A stretch of 64,000 nt of DNA, taken from positions 174,142 through 238,141 of the forward strand of contig NZ_CP111050.1 in assembly GCF_026250525.1 (NCBI RefSeq), read 5' to 3'. Below are positions 45,502 through 54,700 of this stretch, piece after piece. The DNA comes from Chondrinema litorale (GTDB lineage: Bacteria; Bacteroidota; Bacteroidia; Cytophagales; Flammeovirgaceae). The translations under genes and the position numbers were made by a program. Every line of letters begins with the position of its first letter. Position 1 is the stretch's first letter. Under the pieces are notes generated by a model, which was not told where the DNA came from, searched no databases, and worked only from the letters and a program-made list of their open reading frames with translations.

Positions 45502-47157
45502 ATGAAAAAAAGATTTCTCCTAATTACATTCACTTTACTACTTACAAACTACCTATTTGCGCAGATAGATGAGAGCAAGCTTAATAAAATTGATAGCATT
45601 TTTCTGGATTGGAATACACCAAACCATCCGGGTGGGGCAGTAGAAATTGCTTATAAAGGCAAACCTATTTTTAACAGTGCATATGGTTTAGCAAGCCTCG
45701 AATATCTTGTGCCAAACACTACTGGCACTCGATTTAATATTGCTTCTGTTTCTAAACAGTTTTCTGCAATAGGCATCGTTTTACTTCATTTAGAGGGTAA
45801 ACTCTCTGTAGATGATGACATTAGAAAATACATGCCCGAATTACCAGATTTCGGAGAAACCATTACTATTAGACACATGCTTCACCACACTAGTGGCTTA
45901 AGAAGTTTGCATGCAATGCTTGGCTTGGCCGGTTGGAGAGGCGATGATTTGAGAACGAATGAAGACCTCGATAGGTTTATGCTCAAACAAAAAGAGCTTA
46001 ACTTTAAACCCGGAGAGGAATACTTATACTGCAACACTGGTTTCATGTTTTTAGCCAACATCATCGAAAAAGTAACTGGTGAAAACTTTGTTGACTGGAT
46101 GCAAAAATCCGTTTTTAATCCTCTTGGTATGCTCGACACTTATGTGGAAGATGAGTACAACAGAATAGTACCAAATAATGCTACTTCTTATGATGGCAGC
46201 AAAAAGGCAGGCTTTAAAAGAGAAGTGGAATATTGGGGTTACATCGGCTCTGGAAACATGCACTCTACCACCAGCGATTTAACTAAATGGATGAATAACT
46301 TTATTACTCCGCAAAAAGGTTGGGAAGATGCATTTAAAATGATGCAAACTGTAGATAATTTTAACAATGGTAAACCTAATAAATATGCTTTTGGTGTAAA
46401 TGTAGATAAGTATAAAGGAGTAAAGATGATCCAACATGGTGGTTCTATTGGTGGCTTTAGATCAATTGCTGTAGCTTATCCAGAAAAAGAAGTAAGCATT
46501 ATTATTATTACAAATTTTTCTACTTCCGGCACTAGTTCACTCGCTCAAAAAATAAGTGATATTTTATTCGATCTTCCTAAAAATTACGAGCCTATTGTTC
46601 AGGTAAAAGGCATCGAGATAGCTAATGACGAATTAGCCAAATACGAAGGTTCTTACTGGAATGATAAAGATAACTATGTACAAAAAATCTTTGTTGAAAA
46701 TGATACATTAAAATACGCGAGAGGCAATCGTTCTGGTCAAGCAATTATTCCAGTTGCAAATGATCAATTTCAACTTGTGGGTTCAACTGCTAAAATCACC
46801 TATACATTTGATACAAAAGTAGGAACTCTCTCTGTAAAAGTAGATGATGAAGAACCCGTAACTTCTGCTAAGTTCGATACTGCTGAACCAACAGCAAAAG
46901 AATTACAAAGCTATGTTGGCGAATTCTACAGCCCAGAACTAGAAACTTCTTACTGGATTAGTATAGTGGATAATAAACTGCAAATTCACCATCCAAGACA
47001 TGGAGATTCTGAAGTGGAATACATTAAAAAAGATGTGCTCAATGCTAAATATCCAATAAGCATTATTAAATACAAAAAGGATAAAAGAGGTAGAGCCACT
47101 GGTATTTATATTAGTAATGGCAGAGCCAGAAACGTTTGGTTCGAGAAAAGATCATAA
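45502..47157 (+). CDS. Secreted beta-lactamase-family serine hydrolase (class C / penicillin-binding-like)
   Basis: 551 residues from the ATG at 45502 (MKKRFLLITFTLLL, cleavage near LFAQ); an upstream in-frame start at 45457 would bury the signal. The serine hydrolase motifs are complete: SVSK (Ser82, Lys85), YCN (Tyr176, Asn178) and HGG (His312). Two small C-terminal beta domains follow (from about residue 375: KYEGSYWNDKDNY and SYVGEFYSPEL), as in many Bacteroidota members. Members act as D-amino-acid or peptidoglycan peptidases, esterases or lactamases; which one cannot be told. It stands alone with its own terminator. Confidence 0.92.
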   Translation: MKKRFLLITFTLLLTNYLFAQIDESKLNKIDSIFLDWNTPNHPGGAVEIAYKGKPIFNSAYGLASLEYLVPNTTGTRFNIASVSKQFSAIGIVLLHLEGKLSVDDDIRKYMPELPDFGETITIRHMLHHTSGLRSLHAMLGLAGWRGDDLRTNEDLDRFMLKQKELNFKPGEEYLYCNTGFMFLANIIEKVTGENFVDWMQKSVFNPLGMLDTYVEDEYNRIVPNNATSYDGSKKAGFKREVEYWGYIGSGNMHSTTSDLTKWMNNFITPQKGWEDAFKMMQTVDNFNNGKPNKYAFGVNVDKYKGVKMIQHGGSIGGFRSIAVAYPEKEVSIIIITNFSTSGTSSLAQKISDILFDLPKNYEPIVQVKGIEIANDELAKYEGSYWNDKDNYVQKIFVENDTLKYARGNRSGQAIIPVANDQFQLVGSTAKITYTFDTKVGTLSVKVDDEEPVTSAKFDTAEPTAKELQSYVGEFYSPELETSYWISIVDNKLQIHHPRHGDSEVEYIKKDVLNAKYPISIIKYKKDKRGRATGIYISNGRARNVWFEKRS

Positions 47158-47185
47158 TCTTCTTTAAGTTCACAGAGCTTAATTT

Positions 47186-47226
47186 CAAAAAAGGTCAGAA
47201 GTTATATTTACTTTCTGACCTTTTTT
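47186..47226 (+). terminator. Terminator after the serine hydrolase gene
   Basis: Stem aaaaaaggtcagaa / ttctgacctttttt, a perfect dyad with a T-run, about 30 bases after the stop. Confidence 0.85.
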
Positions 47227-47318
47227 GATTTAGTATAAAATCTAACATAGAATTTATCTCATTTTGATTCCAAAAATTCACCAATTTTTGTAATATTATA
47301 TATACTGAAGATAATGAA

Positions 47319-48311
47319 ATGACTATTCTTACTTACAACATTACCCCAACTGCAAAGCAAGTATGCAAGCGTTTTAGCTTGCTTATAATTTTAAGCTTAT
47401 TCCTCCAATCGGCTTTTGCGCAATTTGCACTCAATACCAATGGGCGAACCTTTACCGGATCTGTCAATTACAGGTACAAAAGTTTATTTTTAATTAAATG
47501 TGATAGCTGTGTTTTCGAAGATGAAGTAGATTTCAAAAATGCCACATTTACACGAGAAGCGATCTTTTCAAATGCGATTTTTAAAGAAGACACTAAGTTT
47601 GAAAAAGTAAACTTTAAGGCAAAAGGTAATTTTTTGAATAGTACTTTCAGTAAAAAAGCAGATTTCGGATACATCAATACCTATTCAGTTTTAGACTTTA
47701 CCAATGCCATCTTTAATGATGAAGCGCTTTTCTGGATGAGCAATCTTTCAGAATCTGTTTATTTTAACTCTACTGTTTTTAAAGATGATGTTGTGTTGCT
47801 AAAAAGTAAAATCAATAAGGCATTTTTTAGCAATACAAGCATTATGGGTGAAGCCAGATTTGATAATATGTATGCAACCGATTCTCTGGTTTTCACAAAT
47901 GTAAAATTTACTAAAATGCTTAATCTAGATTCAGCTCAATTAGGCACTCAGTTAATTTTCGATAGTGTAAGCTTTAATGGAATTGTAAGGTTAAGAGGTA
48001 CAATTCTACCAGATATTTTACAATTGAAAAATACCAACTTTGAACTCCCTCTAGACTTTGATAAATGTATACCAAATGAGACAGGGAGTTGCCTGTTGTA
48101 TCTAGAAAATGTAGATGTTACAAATTGTTGGTTCAATTTTCAATTTATGAAATTATGGTTTCCTCACGATAGTCCACTCTCATCTCAACAACAAACTAAC
48201 CTTTATAAAAAACTACTAGCCTTAGAAAAAAAACGTAAGAGAACAGAAAGTTACGAAGCATTAAAAAAGCAAATGGACGATTTTGATAATGCACCAAAAG
48301 AAGTGTATTAA
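47319..48311 (+). CDS. Exported protein with pentapeptide-like repeats
   Basis: 330 residues. Signal peptide (SLLIILSLFLQSAFAQF) followed from about residue 55 to 250 by a run of imperfect five-residue repeats of the A-x-F type: VDFKNATFTREAIFSNAIF, FEKVNFKAKGNF, LDFTNAIFNDEALF, ARFDNMYATDSLVFTNVKF. Such repeats fold as a right-handed square beta-helix. The last 80 residues are helical and charged. Pentapeptide proteins of the cytosol include DNA mimics; an exported one is more likely a structural or binding protein. The function is unknown. Confidence 0.75.
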   Translation: MTILTYNITPTAKQVCKRFSLLIILSLFLQSAFAQFALNTNGRTFTGSVNYRYKSLFLIKCDSCVFEDEVDFKNATFTREAIFSNAIFKEDTKFEKVNFKAKGNFLNSTFSKKADFGYINTYSVLDFTNAIFNDEALFWMSNLSESVYFNSTVFKDDVVLLKSKINKAFFSNTSIMGEARFDNMYATDSLVFTNVKFTKMLNLDSAQLGTQLIFDSVSFNGIVRLRGTILPDILQLKNTNFELPLDFDKCIPNETGSCLLYLENVDVTNCWFNFQFMKLWFPHDSPLSSQQQTNLYKKLLALEKKRKRTESYEALKKQMDDFDNAPKEVY

Positions 48312-48469
48312 ACAGTCTAAAAGGCTAAATGAGAATAAAATCAAAGATTAAATAAAATTTCAGAAAAAATTATCACTCCATAAATAGCTTACGTTCTGCC
48401 GCATTTTCTTTACAAGTAGCATTAAAGTTGTTTAATGTATAACATAGAATCAAATTAACTTGTAACACC

Positions 48470-48859
48470 ATGATCGTAACTATTAAAGATGAAACTTTTA
48501 CCGGTGAAACCTTAAATGAGCTCAACCTTGAGTTTGAATCAGAATCTGTAACGGTAAAAGATATTATCACACAAAGAGTACTACAGGAAGTGGATATTTA
48601 CAACAGCAAACTTCCAGATGTTTTCAATGGACTTGTAAAACCAACAGAAGCTGAAAAAACGCTAAATGGTTACAAAATGAAAACAAGAAAGAAAATCGAT
48701 GGTGAAAAGCAAGTTTACATCGCCCTCGAAGCTTTTAATAAGAATGCCTACTTTGTTTTGGTAGATAACCAACAAGCAGAAAGTTTAGAAGAACAAGTGA
48801 TGCTTTCTCAAGAATCAAAAATTAGCTTTTTAAAACTTACACCATTAGTTGGAGGATGA
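48470..48859 (+). CDS. Small ubiquitin/MoaD-like (beta-grasp) protein ending in Gly-Gly
   Basis: 129 residues, no signal peptide. The start MIVTIKDETFTGETLNELNL followed by VTVKDIITQRVLQEV reads as strand-turn-strand-helix, like ubiquitin. The C-terminal part, FVLVDNQQ then a polar loop and SKISFLKLTPLVGG, resembles the end of MoaD/ThiS sulfur carriers (VNQ, then a final strand and PPVxGG). The chain ends exactly in Gly128-Gly129. The middle (residues 45-95) is longer than in MoaD. The next gene, for a DUF4132 protein, starts 2 bases after the TGA and its ribosome binding site overlaps the two Gly codons. The fold is my reading and not a proven match. If correct, the Gly-Gly tail could be adenylated and linked to a target or carry sulfur. 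No E1-like, E2-like or JAB gene is in the window. Confidence 0.6.
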   Translation: MIVTIKDETFTGETLNELNLEFESESVTVKDIITQRVLQEVDIYNSKLPDVFNGLVKPTEAEKTLNGYKMKTRKKIDGEKQVYIALEAFNKNAYFVLVDNQQAESLEEQVMLSQESKISFLKLTPLVGG

Positions 48860-48860
48860 T
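48852..48860 (+). promoter_or_regulatory. Strong ribosome binding site overlapping the Gly-Gly codons
   Basis: GGAGGA at 48851-48856 encodes the last Gly codons of the small protein and precedes the ATG at 48861 by a normal spacing. This links translation of the two genes. Such purine-rich sites are uncommon in this window. Confidence 0.6.
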
Positions 48861-51458
48861 ATGGATATACTAAAATCAATAAAAAACATGCTATCTGATG
48901 TAGAAACAACTTACTCTCAAACTGAGTCTGAATTTGATAAAATCATTTTTGACTGCAGAAAGGAATTTAAAAAGACCCAACGATATATTTATTATTTTAA
49001 AGCTAGCAAGGCTCCAATTTATAATGATGAAATAAAGGAGTGGGAAAACGATAAAAAAATTGAATTCCTACACTATTGTATTAATCAGTCAGTCAGTTAT
49101 TTTAAAAACAGAAAAGGCAATTATTCATCTAACGATGAAGCCTATGAGGTAAACCACATCTGCAATGAATTACTAAATCATCTTTTCAGAACTAAGATTG
49201 TTTATAGTTCTAAGCAGGCAATAAACATGATCAATATTTTAACCTCTAGTACAAAAAATAGCTGGCAATCTGTTTTTTCATGGCCTGTAGGTTTGTTTCT
49301 AAATCAACTTGCCAGACAGCTTAAAAACAAAGAAGTAGAACAAGAACTCTTTGATAAGTTAGATGAATTAAAAAATAAACTCAATGATGTTCCTTCTGGC
49401 TATTATGAAAAAGATAAAATGAACTGGATTGCCAAGATTGACGACATCTATTATAACTCTAAAAATGGCGAATCGGAAATAAAACCAGTGTACTTTGTAG
49501 GTAAAGACCCTTTTCAAGAGTTTGCCAATAATACAGTTAAATCTGCTCGCGAAGAAGATAAAATATATTGGTATCAATTAATTACCATGGCACATACTGC
49601 TAAAGGAGGTAAGCCGTCTAACAAATACCTCAAAGAAAGCAATCTCATTTTTAAAGAATTAGGAGCAGAGAAGTTTAAAAAAACTGTTAACGAGTGGTTG
49701 GTTTTCTTATACGAACTAAAAGAAAAAACTACAGAACACACCAGCAATTATGGTAATAGAGAATACACCTACACTTCAACAGAATTTTTAAGCTCAGTAA
49801 ACTCAGATGCTATAAAAGGTTTTGTTTGGATGTGTGCTCATTTTCATGACGACAACACTTTAAATAACATTTCTAGATTAGCTGAAAGGTGTTTTAGAAA
49901 AATTCCGGGTAAAGGTCCTGCTGCTGCTGCCATTGGCAATGCTTGTTTATTCGTACTTTATAGATCGAAAGGCCTAACGGGAATCGGTCAGCTTTCAAGA
50001 TTAAAACTGAGGATTAAACAAGCCAATACACAAAAAATGATTGACAATTACTTGAAAGAAGCTGCCAAGACTAGAGGCATTTCAGTTCAAGAAATTGAAG
50101 ACATGGCTGTTGAAGATTTCAATATCACAGATGGTAAAAAGCTAGTTCAGTTTGAAGACTACCAAGCCGAAATCGAAATTACAGGAATTGGCAAAACTAT
50201 ATTAAAATGGATTAAGCCAGATGGTGCTTACCAAAAGTCTATTCCGGCTTTCGCCAAAGAAAAATATGCTGCAAAACTCAAAAAGCTCAAACTTGCAAAA
50301 AAACAAATTGAGCAAACACTTACTGCCCAAAGAGACCGTGTAGATAGAATGTTTAGGCAAAACCGAAGCTGGAACATGGAAAATTTCACCAAGCTCTATT
50401 TCGAACATGGTTTAATGGCTGTGCTTTCTCATAAAATTATATGGATTTTCACCTCAGATGAAACAGAACAAACGGGAATTTTTATTGAGAATAAGTGGCT
50501 AAACCAGAAAGGGGAGGTTTTCCAACCAAATGAAAATAGTACAGTTACACTTTGGCACCCAGCAAACTATTCTGTAGAAGAGGTAAAAGAATGGAGAGAC
50601 TTTTTGATAGGCAAAAAATTCCAACAACCTTTAAAACAGGCTTTCAGGGAGGTGTATATACTTACAGATGCTGAAGTAAATACCAAATCTTATAGCAACA
50701 GAATGGCAGCACACGTGCTCAAACAGCATCAGTTTAATATGTTGGCAAAAACCAGAGGTTGGAGTTATGCACTCATGGGCGCTTACGATGATGGAATTTA
50801 TAATCAATCTGCAACACTTCAACTGCCAGAATATGAATTAAGAGCAGAATACTGGGTGAATGAATTAAATGCAGACGATGCCTTTAATGATACTGGTATT
50901 TGGAATTACATAACCACAGATCAGATTCGCTTTATAAAAGCAGGTACAGATCAAGTGCTAGATTTAGTAGATGTGCCAGTTGTTCCCTTTTCTGAAGTTT
51001 TACGAGATGTAGATATGTTTGTGGGTGTTGCTAGTGTCGGAAACGATCCAGCTTGGCAAGATTCGGGTGGAATTCCTGCTTACAGAGATTATTGGACATC
51101 TTATTCTTTTGGTGATTTATCTGAAATTGCTAAGAACAGAAAAGCTATTTTAACCACTTTAATTCCAAGATTAAAGATTGGAAAAGTAGCTGAAATTAAA
51201 GATAAATTCTTGGTGGTTAAAGGAAAATTGAGAACCTACAAAATCCATATTGGTAGTACCAATATTCTCATGGAACCGAACGATCAGTACTTATGTATTG
51301 TACCAGATCGAAGCAAGAAAAACCATACTGAAAATCTTTTTATCCCATTTGAAGGAGACAATGGCTTGTCAATTATTTTGTCAAAAGCATTCCTTTTAGC
51401 CGAAGACGATAAGATAAAAGACAGTACTATTACCTCACAAATTTTGTGGAAAAAGTGA
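48861..51458 (+). CDS. DUF4132 (MolR-like) protein
   Basis: 865 residues from the ATG at 48861, chosen over a TTG at 48849 because GGAGGA sits 9 bases upstream of this ATG. The N-terminal half (residues 1-440) is helical. The middle holds the DUF4132 core (about 500-700: FREVYILTDAEVNTKSYSNR, MGAYDDGIYNQSATLQLPEY). The end carries the conserved C-terminal domain (about 745-860: LIPRLKIGKVAEIKDKFLVV, YKIHIGSTNILMEPNDQYLC, LSIILSKAFLLAEDDKI). In other bacteria such proteins occur with MoxR-type ATPases and VWA proteins and often carry a WGR domain; none of these is present here. The molecular function is unknown. It is tightly coupled to the Gly-Gly protein upstream. Confidence 0.87.
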   Translation: MDILKSIKNMLSDVETTYSQTESEFDKIIFDCRKEFKKTQRYIYYFKASKAPIYNDEIKEWENDKKIEFLHYCINQSVSYFKNRKGNYSSNDEAYEVNHICNELLNHLFRTKIVYSSKQAINMINILTSSTKNSWQSVFSWPVGLFLNQLARQLKNKEVEQELFDKLDELKNKLNDVPSGYYEKDKMNWIAKIDDIYYNSKNGESEIKPVYFVGKDPFQEFANNTVKSAREEDKIYWYQLITMAHTAKGGKPSNKYLKESNLIFKELGAEKFKKTVNEWLVFLYELKEKTTEHTSNYGNREYTYTSTEFLSSVNSDAIKGFVWMCAHFHDDNTLNNISRLAERCFRKIPGKGPAAAAIGNACLFVLYRSKGLTGIGQLSRLKLRIKQANTQKMIDNYLKEAAKTRGISVQEIEDMAVEDFNITDGKKLVQFEDYQAEIEITGIGKTILKWIKPDGAYQKSIPAFAKEKYAAKLKKLKLAKKQIEQTLTAQRDRVDRMFRQNRSWNMENFTKLYFEHGLMAVLSHKIIWIFTSDETEQTGIFIENKWLNQKGEVFQPNENSTVTLWHPANYSVEEVKEWRDFLIGKKFQQPLKQAFREVYILTDAEVNTKSYSNRMAAHVLKQHQFNMLAKTRGWSYALMGAYDDGIYNQSATLQLPEYELRAEYWVNELNADDAFNDTGIWNYITTDQIRFIKAGTDQVLDLVDVPVVPFSEVLRDVDMFVGVASVGNDPAWQDSGGIPAYRDYWTSYSFGDLSEIAKNRKAILTTLIPRLKIGKVAEIKDKFLVVKGKLRTYKIHIGSTNILMEPNDQYLCIVPDRSKKNHTENLFIPFEGDNGLSIILSKAFLLAEDDKIKDSTITSQILWKK

Positions 51459-51792
51459 ATAATTAAAAGTGAAGTAGATTTTCGTTAACAATGAACATCA
51501 GGACTGATTTTTTTTATAATTACTTTTTACACTACATGTATAAAATCTGATAGAATTTATCAGATTTTATTTTTTATCTTCATTTAAATTAATATTATTC
51601 ATAATAATATACTACGATTCATCAAGTACATTAAGAATTCTCAAAAATTTAAGCGCTTAATTTTGAAATATCACATATCTAATATGTTAAACCTTGTTAA
51701 TGCTCATAATAAAATTATTGCCAGAAAATGATTATTTTATCAACTTACAAACAATAATTATTATAGCTTTTTTTATATCTACATTTACAGTT
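51459..51792. other. Intergenic with terminator and promoter of the mosaic T9SS gene
   Basis: About 335 bases. The terminator of the DUF4132 unit lies at 51541; the remainder is AT-rich. An in-frame TTG at 51694 would extend the next gene, but the added residues put an extra hydrophobic stretch before the signal peptide and look non-coding. Confidence 0.5.
51541..51576 (+). terminator. Terminator after the DUF4132 gene
   Basis: Perfect 12-bp stem taaaatctgata / tatcagatttta with a 5-base loop and a T-run. Confidence 0.85.
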
Positions 51793-54700
51793 ATGACAAC
51801 CTTATTACAATCCAATTTCAAGAAGCTTTTTCTTCTTGTTATTTTTTTCACCTTTTCCAATAACATATCTACTTTCGCCAAAACTGACATACTAACAGTA
51901 AATGATCAAAGTAGTTTAGTTGATGAACCTGAAGCTGTACTCCTAGAAGCAGAAAACGAATACCAAGTAGTATCAAATCCAGGAAGTAGAGACATTTACA
52001 CTTTTTATGCTAGCACTGCAAGTAATAGTAACGTTTTAACTCTTTTTGATAAAGGAGATAAAATAGCTATACCTTTTTCATTAACAAATGATGCTCCTGT
52101 CGAAATTGAACTTAAAGTAAGAGTAAGATCAGGGAATGTGAACGCTTCAAGTAATTATTGGCCAAATGGCTATTCTTTTGAATTAAATGATCAAACTATT
52201 GAACTTACTGGTGATCAATCAACCATTTCAAATTACACTAGTAATCTGGGTGGTTCTTATTGGGGAACAATGATCTCAGAAAAAATTTCACTTTCAAATA
52301 TCAATAATTCATTAGCAATAACATCCAATACTAATTGGGCAGCAGTAGATTATGTTGAGATAATTATATATTCTAGTGGCTCTGGTGAAACAATTGATGA
52401 ATTACCAATTGTTGATGCTGGTGAGCGAGCATTATTTAAACTTCCAACTAATTCTACTACCTTATCTGGTTCTGGAAGTGATCCTGATGGTGGAAGCGTA
52501 ACATTTTTGTGGTCGCAATTAAGTGGGCCATCTCAAGCAATACTACAAGATTCAACTACAGCAACTTTGAATGTTAGTAATTTAATTGAAGGAACTTATT
52601 CATTTAATTTACAAGTAACTGATGATGAAGGCAATTCTGTTAATGATCAGGTAAATGTAATTGTTCAAGCTGCGAAAGTAGATGAGTTACCTGTTTCATG
52701 GGCAGATTACGATAAACAAATCACATTACCAGTAACTACTGTTAAGTTAAGCGGAAACGGATACGATCCTGATGGTGGAAGTGTATCATTTTTATGGACA
52801 CAACTTAGCGGACCATCTCAAGCTACGTTCTCTGATGCAACAGCAAGTGATGTATATTTGAGCTATTTGGTAGTAGGTACTTATACTTTCAATTTGGAAG
52901 TAACAGATGACGAAGGTAGTTCTACCAGTGATCAAGTTATTGTTGTTGTAAATCCTATATCAAATACTTCCGATTCAATTATTACAAAAATTGAAGCACA
53001 AAAAAATTATACAATAATAAATGATGCTGGAAGTCATCAAATCGGTCTTTATTACGCTAAAGATGCTTCTGGAGAAAGCGTAATTAACATGTTTGACAAA
53101 GGAGACAAGATTAATTTAATATTCTCAGTTGGAAATGATTTACCAATTGATTTCAAAATTAAACTGAGAGTAAGATCTGGAAACGTAAATGGTGCTCAAA
53201 CATACTGGCCAAATGGTTACGCTTTTAAATTAAATGATCAAGAAATAGAACTTACCGGTGACCCTACTTCTTTATCAGATTATACTTCTAGCTTAGGTGG
53301 TTCTTATTTTGGTGATATGGTTTCAGAAAGATTAACTGCAACCCAAGATAATCAGGTCTTAGAAATAACTGCAGCAGCAGGTTGGGCAGCAGTTGATTAT
53401 TTAACTATCATTATTTATCCATCTGGTACAAATACTGAACCTACAGACGAGTTACCTTTAGTTAGTGCTGGAGATAACAAAGAAATTACACTTCCAACCA
53501 ATTCTGTAAGTTTATCGGGAACTGGCAGCGATCCTGATGGTGGAAATGTAACTTATTTATGGTCTCAAATTAGTGGTCCATCTCAGTCAACAATTACTGA
53601 TTCTACTTCAACAAATGCACAAATAACAGATTTAATTGCTGGTGTTTATGTTTTCGATTTAAAAGTAACTGATGATGAGGCAAATGTTGTTCATGATAGT
53701 GTGTCAGTTACAGTTAATGAAGCACCAAGCCCTTCATGTTCTGGAAATGTAACGCTTGCGAATCAACAAGAAGTAGATAAATTTAACTGTGAAGAATTCA
53801 CTGGTAATATCTATATTGGTGGCAACATCAGTTCTGATATAACTAATCTCAATAGTCTTTCAGGATTAAAAGTAATTAATGGAAGTCTTATTATTTCTAA
53901 TAACCCTTCATTAACTTCATTATCTGGTTTAAGTTCTTTAAATACAGTTACAGGAGGAATATCTATCACAAATAACAATTCTCTAAGCAACTTAAATGGC
54001 TTTCCTACAAATCTTACAGAGCTAGATTCAATTTCTATTGTATCTAATAGTTCACTTATTAATTTAAATGGACTCACATCTCTATCAGTGATATATAGCA
54101 AGATAACCATTGAAAACAATGCTAGCTTATCAGATATAAGTGGTTTAGAAAATGTAATTGCGCTCACTGGTAATGATCTAAGCATTAAAATAAGATTTAA
54201 TTCGATATTAAATGAATGCTGTGTTCTTCCATCTCTAATAAATAATACGGGTGGTACTATTACTATTTACAATAATTCCGTGGGTTGTAACTCTGTTGAT
54301 CAGATTAACTTGGGTTGTGGTGGTTTAGCATTTGTAGAACAAACTATTCCTGGTCTTGAAGGCAAAAACATAGTTGATTTGAAATGGGGAGATATGAATA
54401 ATGATGGGGTAGAAGATATTGTTTTGATAGAAGATATTGACAGTACCTATTATGATTTTACTTATTATGAAATCGCTGTATACAATTCTGTAAATGGTAC
54501 TTATGATAAAGTTTCAAATTCAGCATCTATTGTAGATGCTGATAATGAAGCAATTAAAATTGATACTTTAGTTGATTATAATAAAGATGGGTGGTTAGAT
54601 ATAATTGCGACATCTTCACAAACTTTCTACTGGCACTTTAACATTTACAATTTAAATAATAACAAAGATGGAAGTTATTCAAGTAATATACTTGCGTCTA

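Noticed and set aside
48849..48860. TTG at 48849 as the start of the DUF4132 gene
   Set aside because: It overlaps the small gene and adds only four residues; the ATG at 48861 has GGAGGA at a good distance.
53811..54185. 124-residue minus-strand ORF inside the mosaic T9SS gene
   Set aside because: It is produced by the low-complexity Ser/Leu/Asn repeats read backwards; the plus strand is clearly coding.
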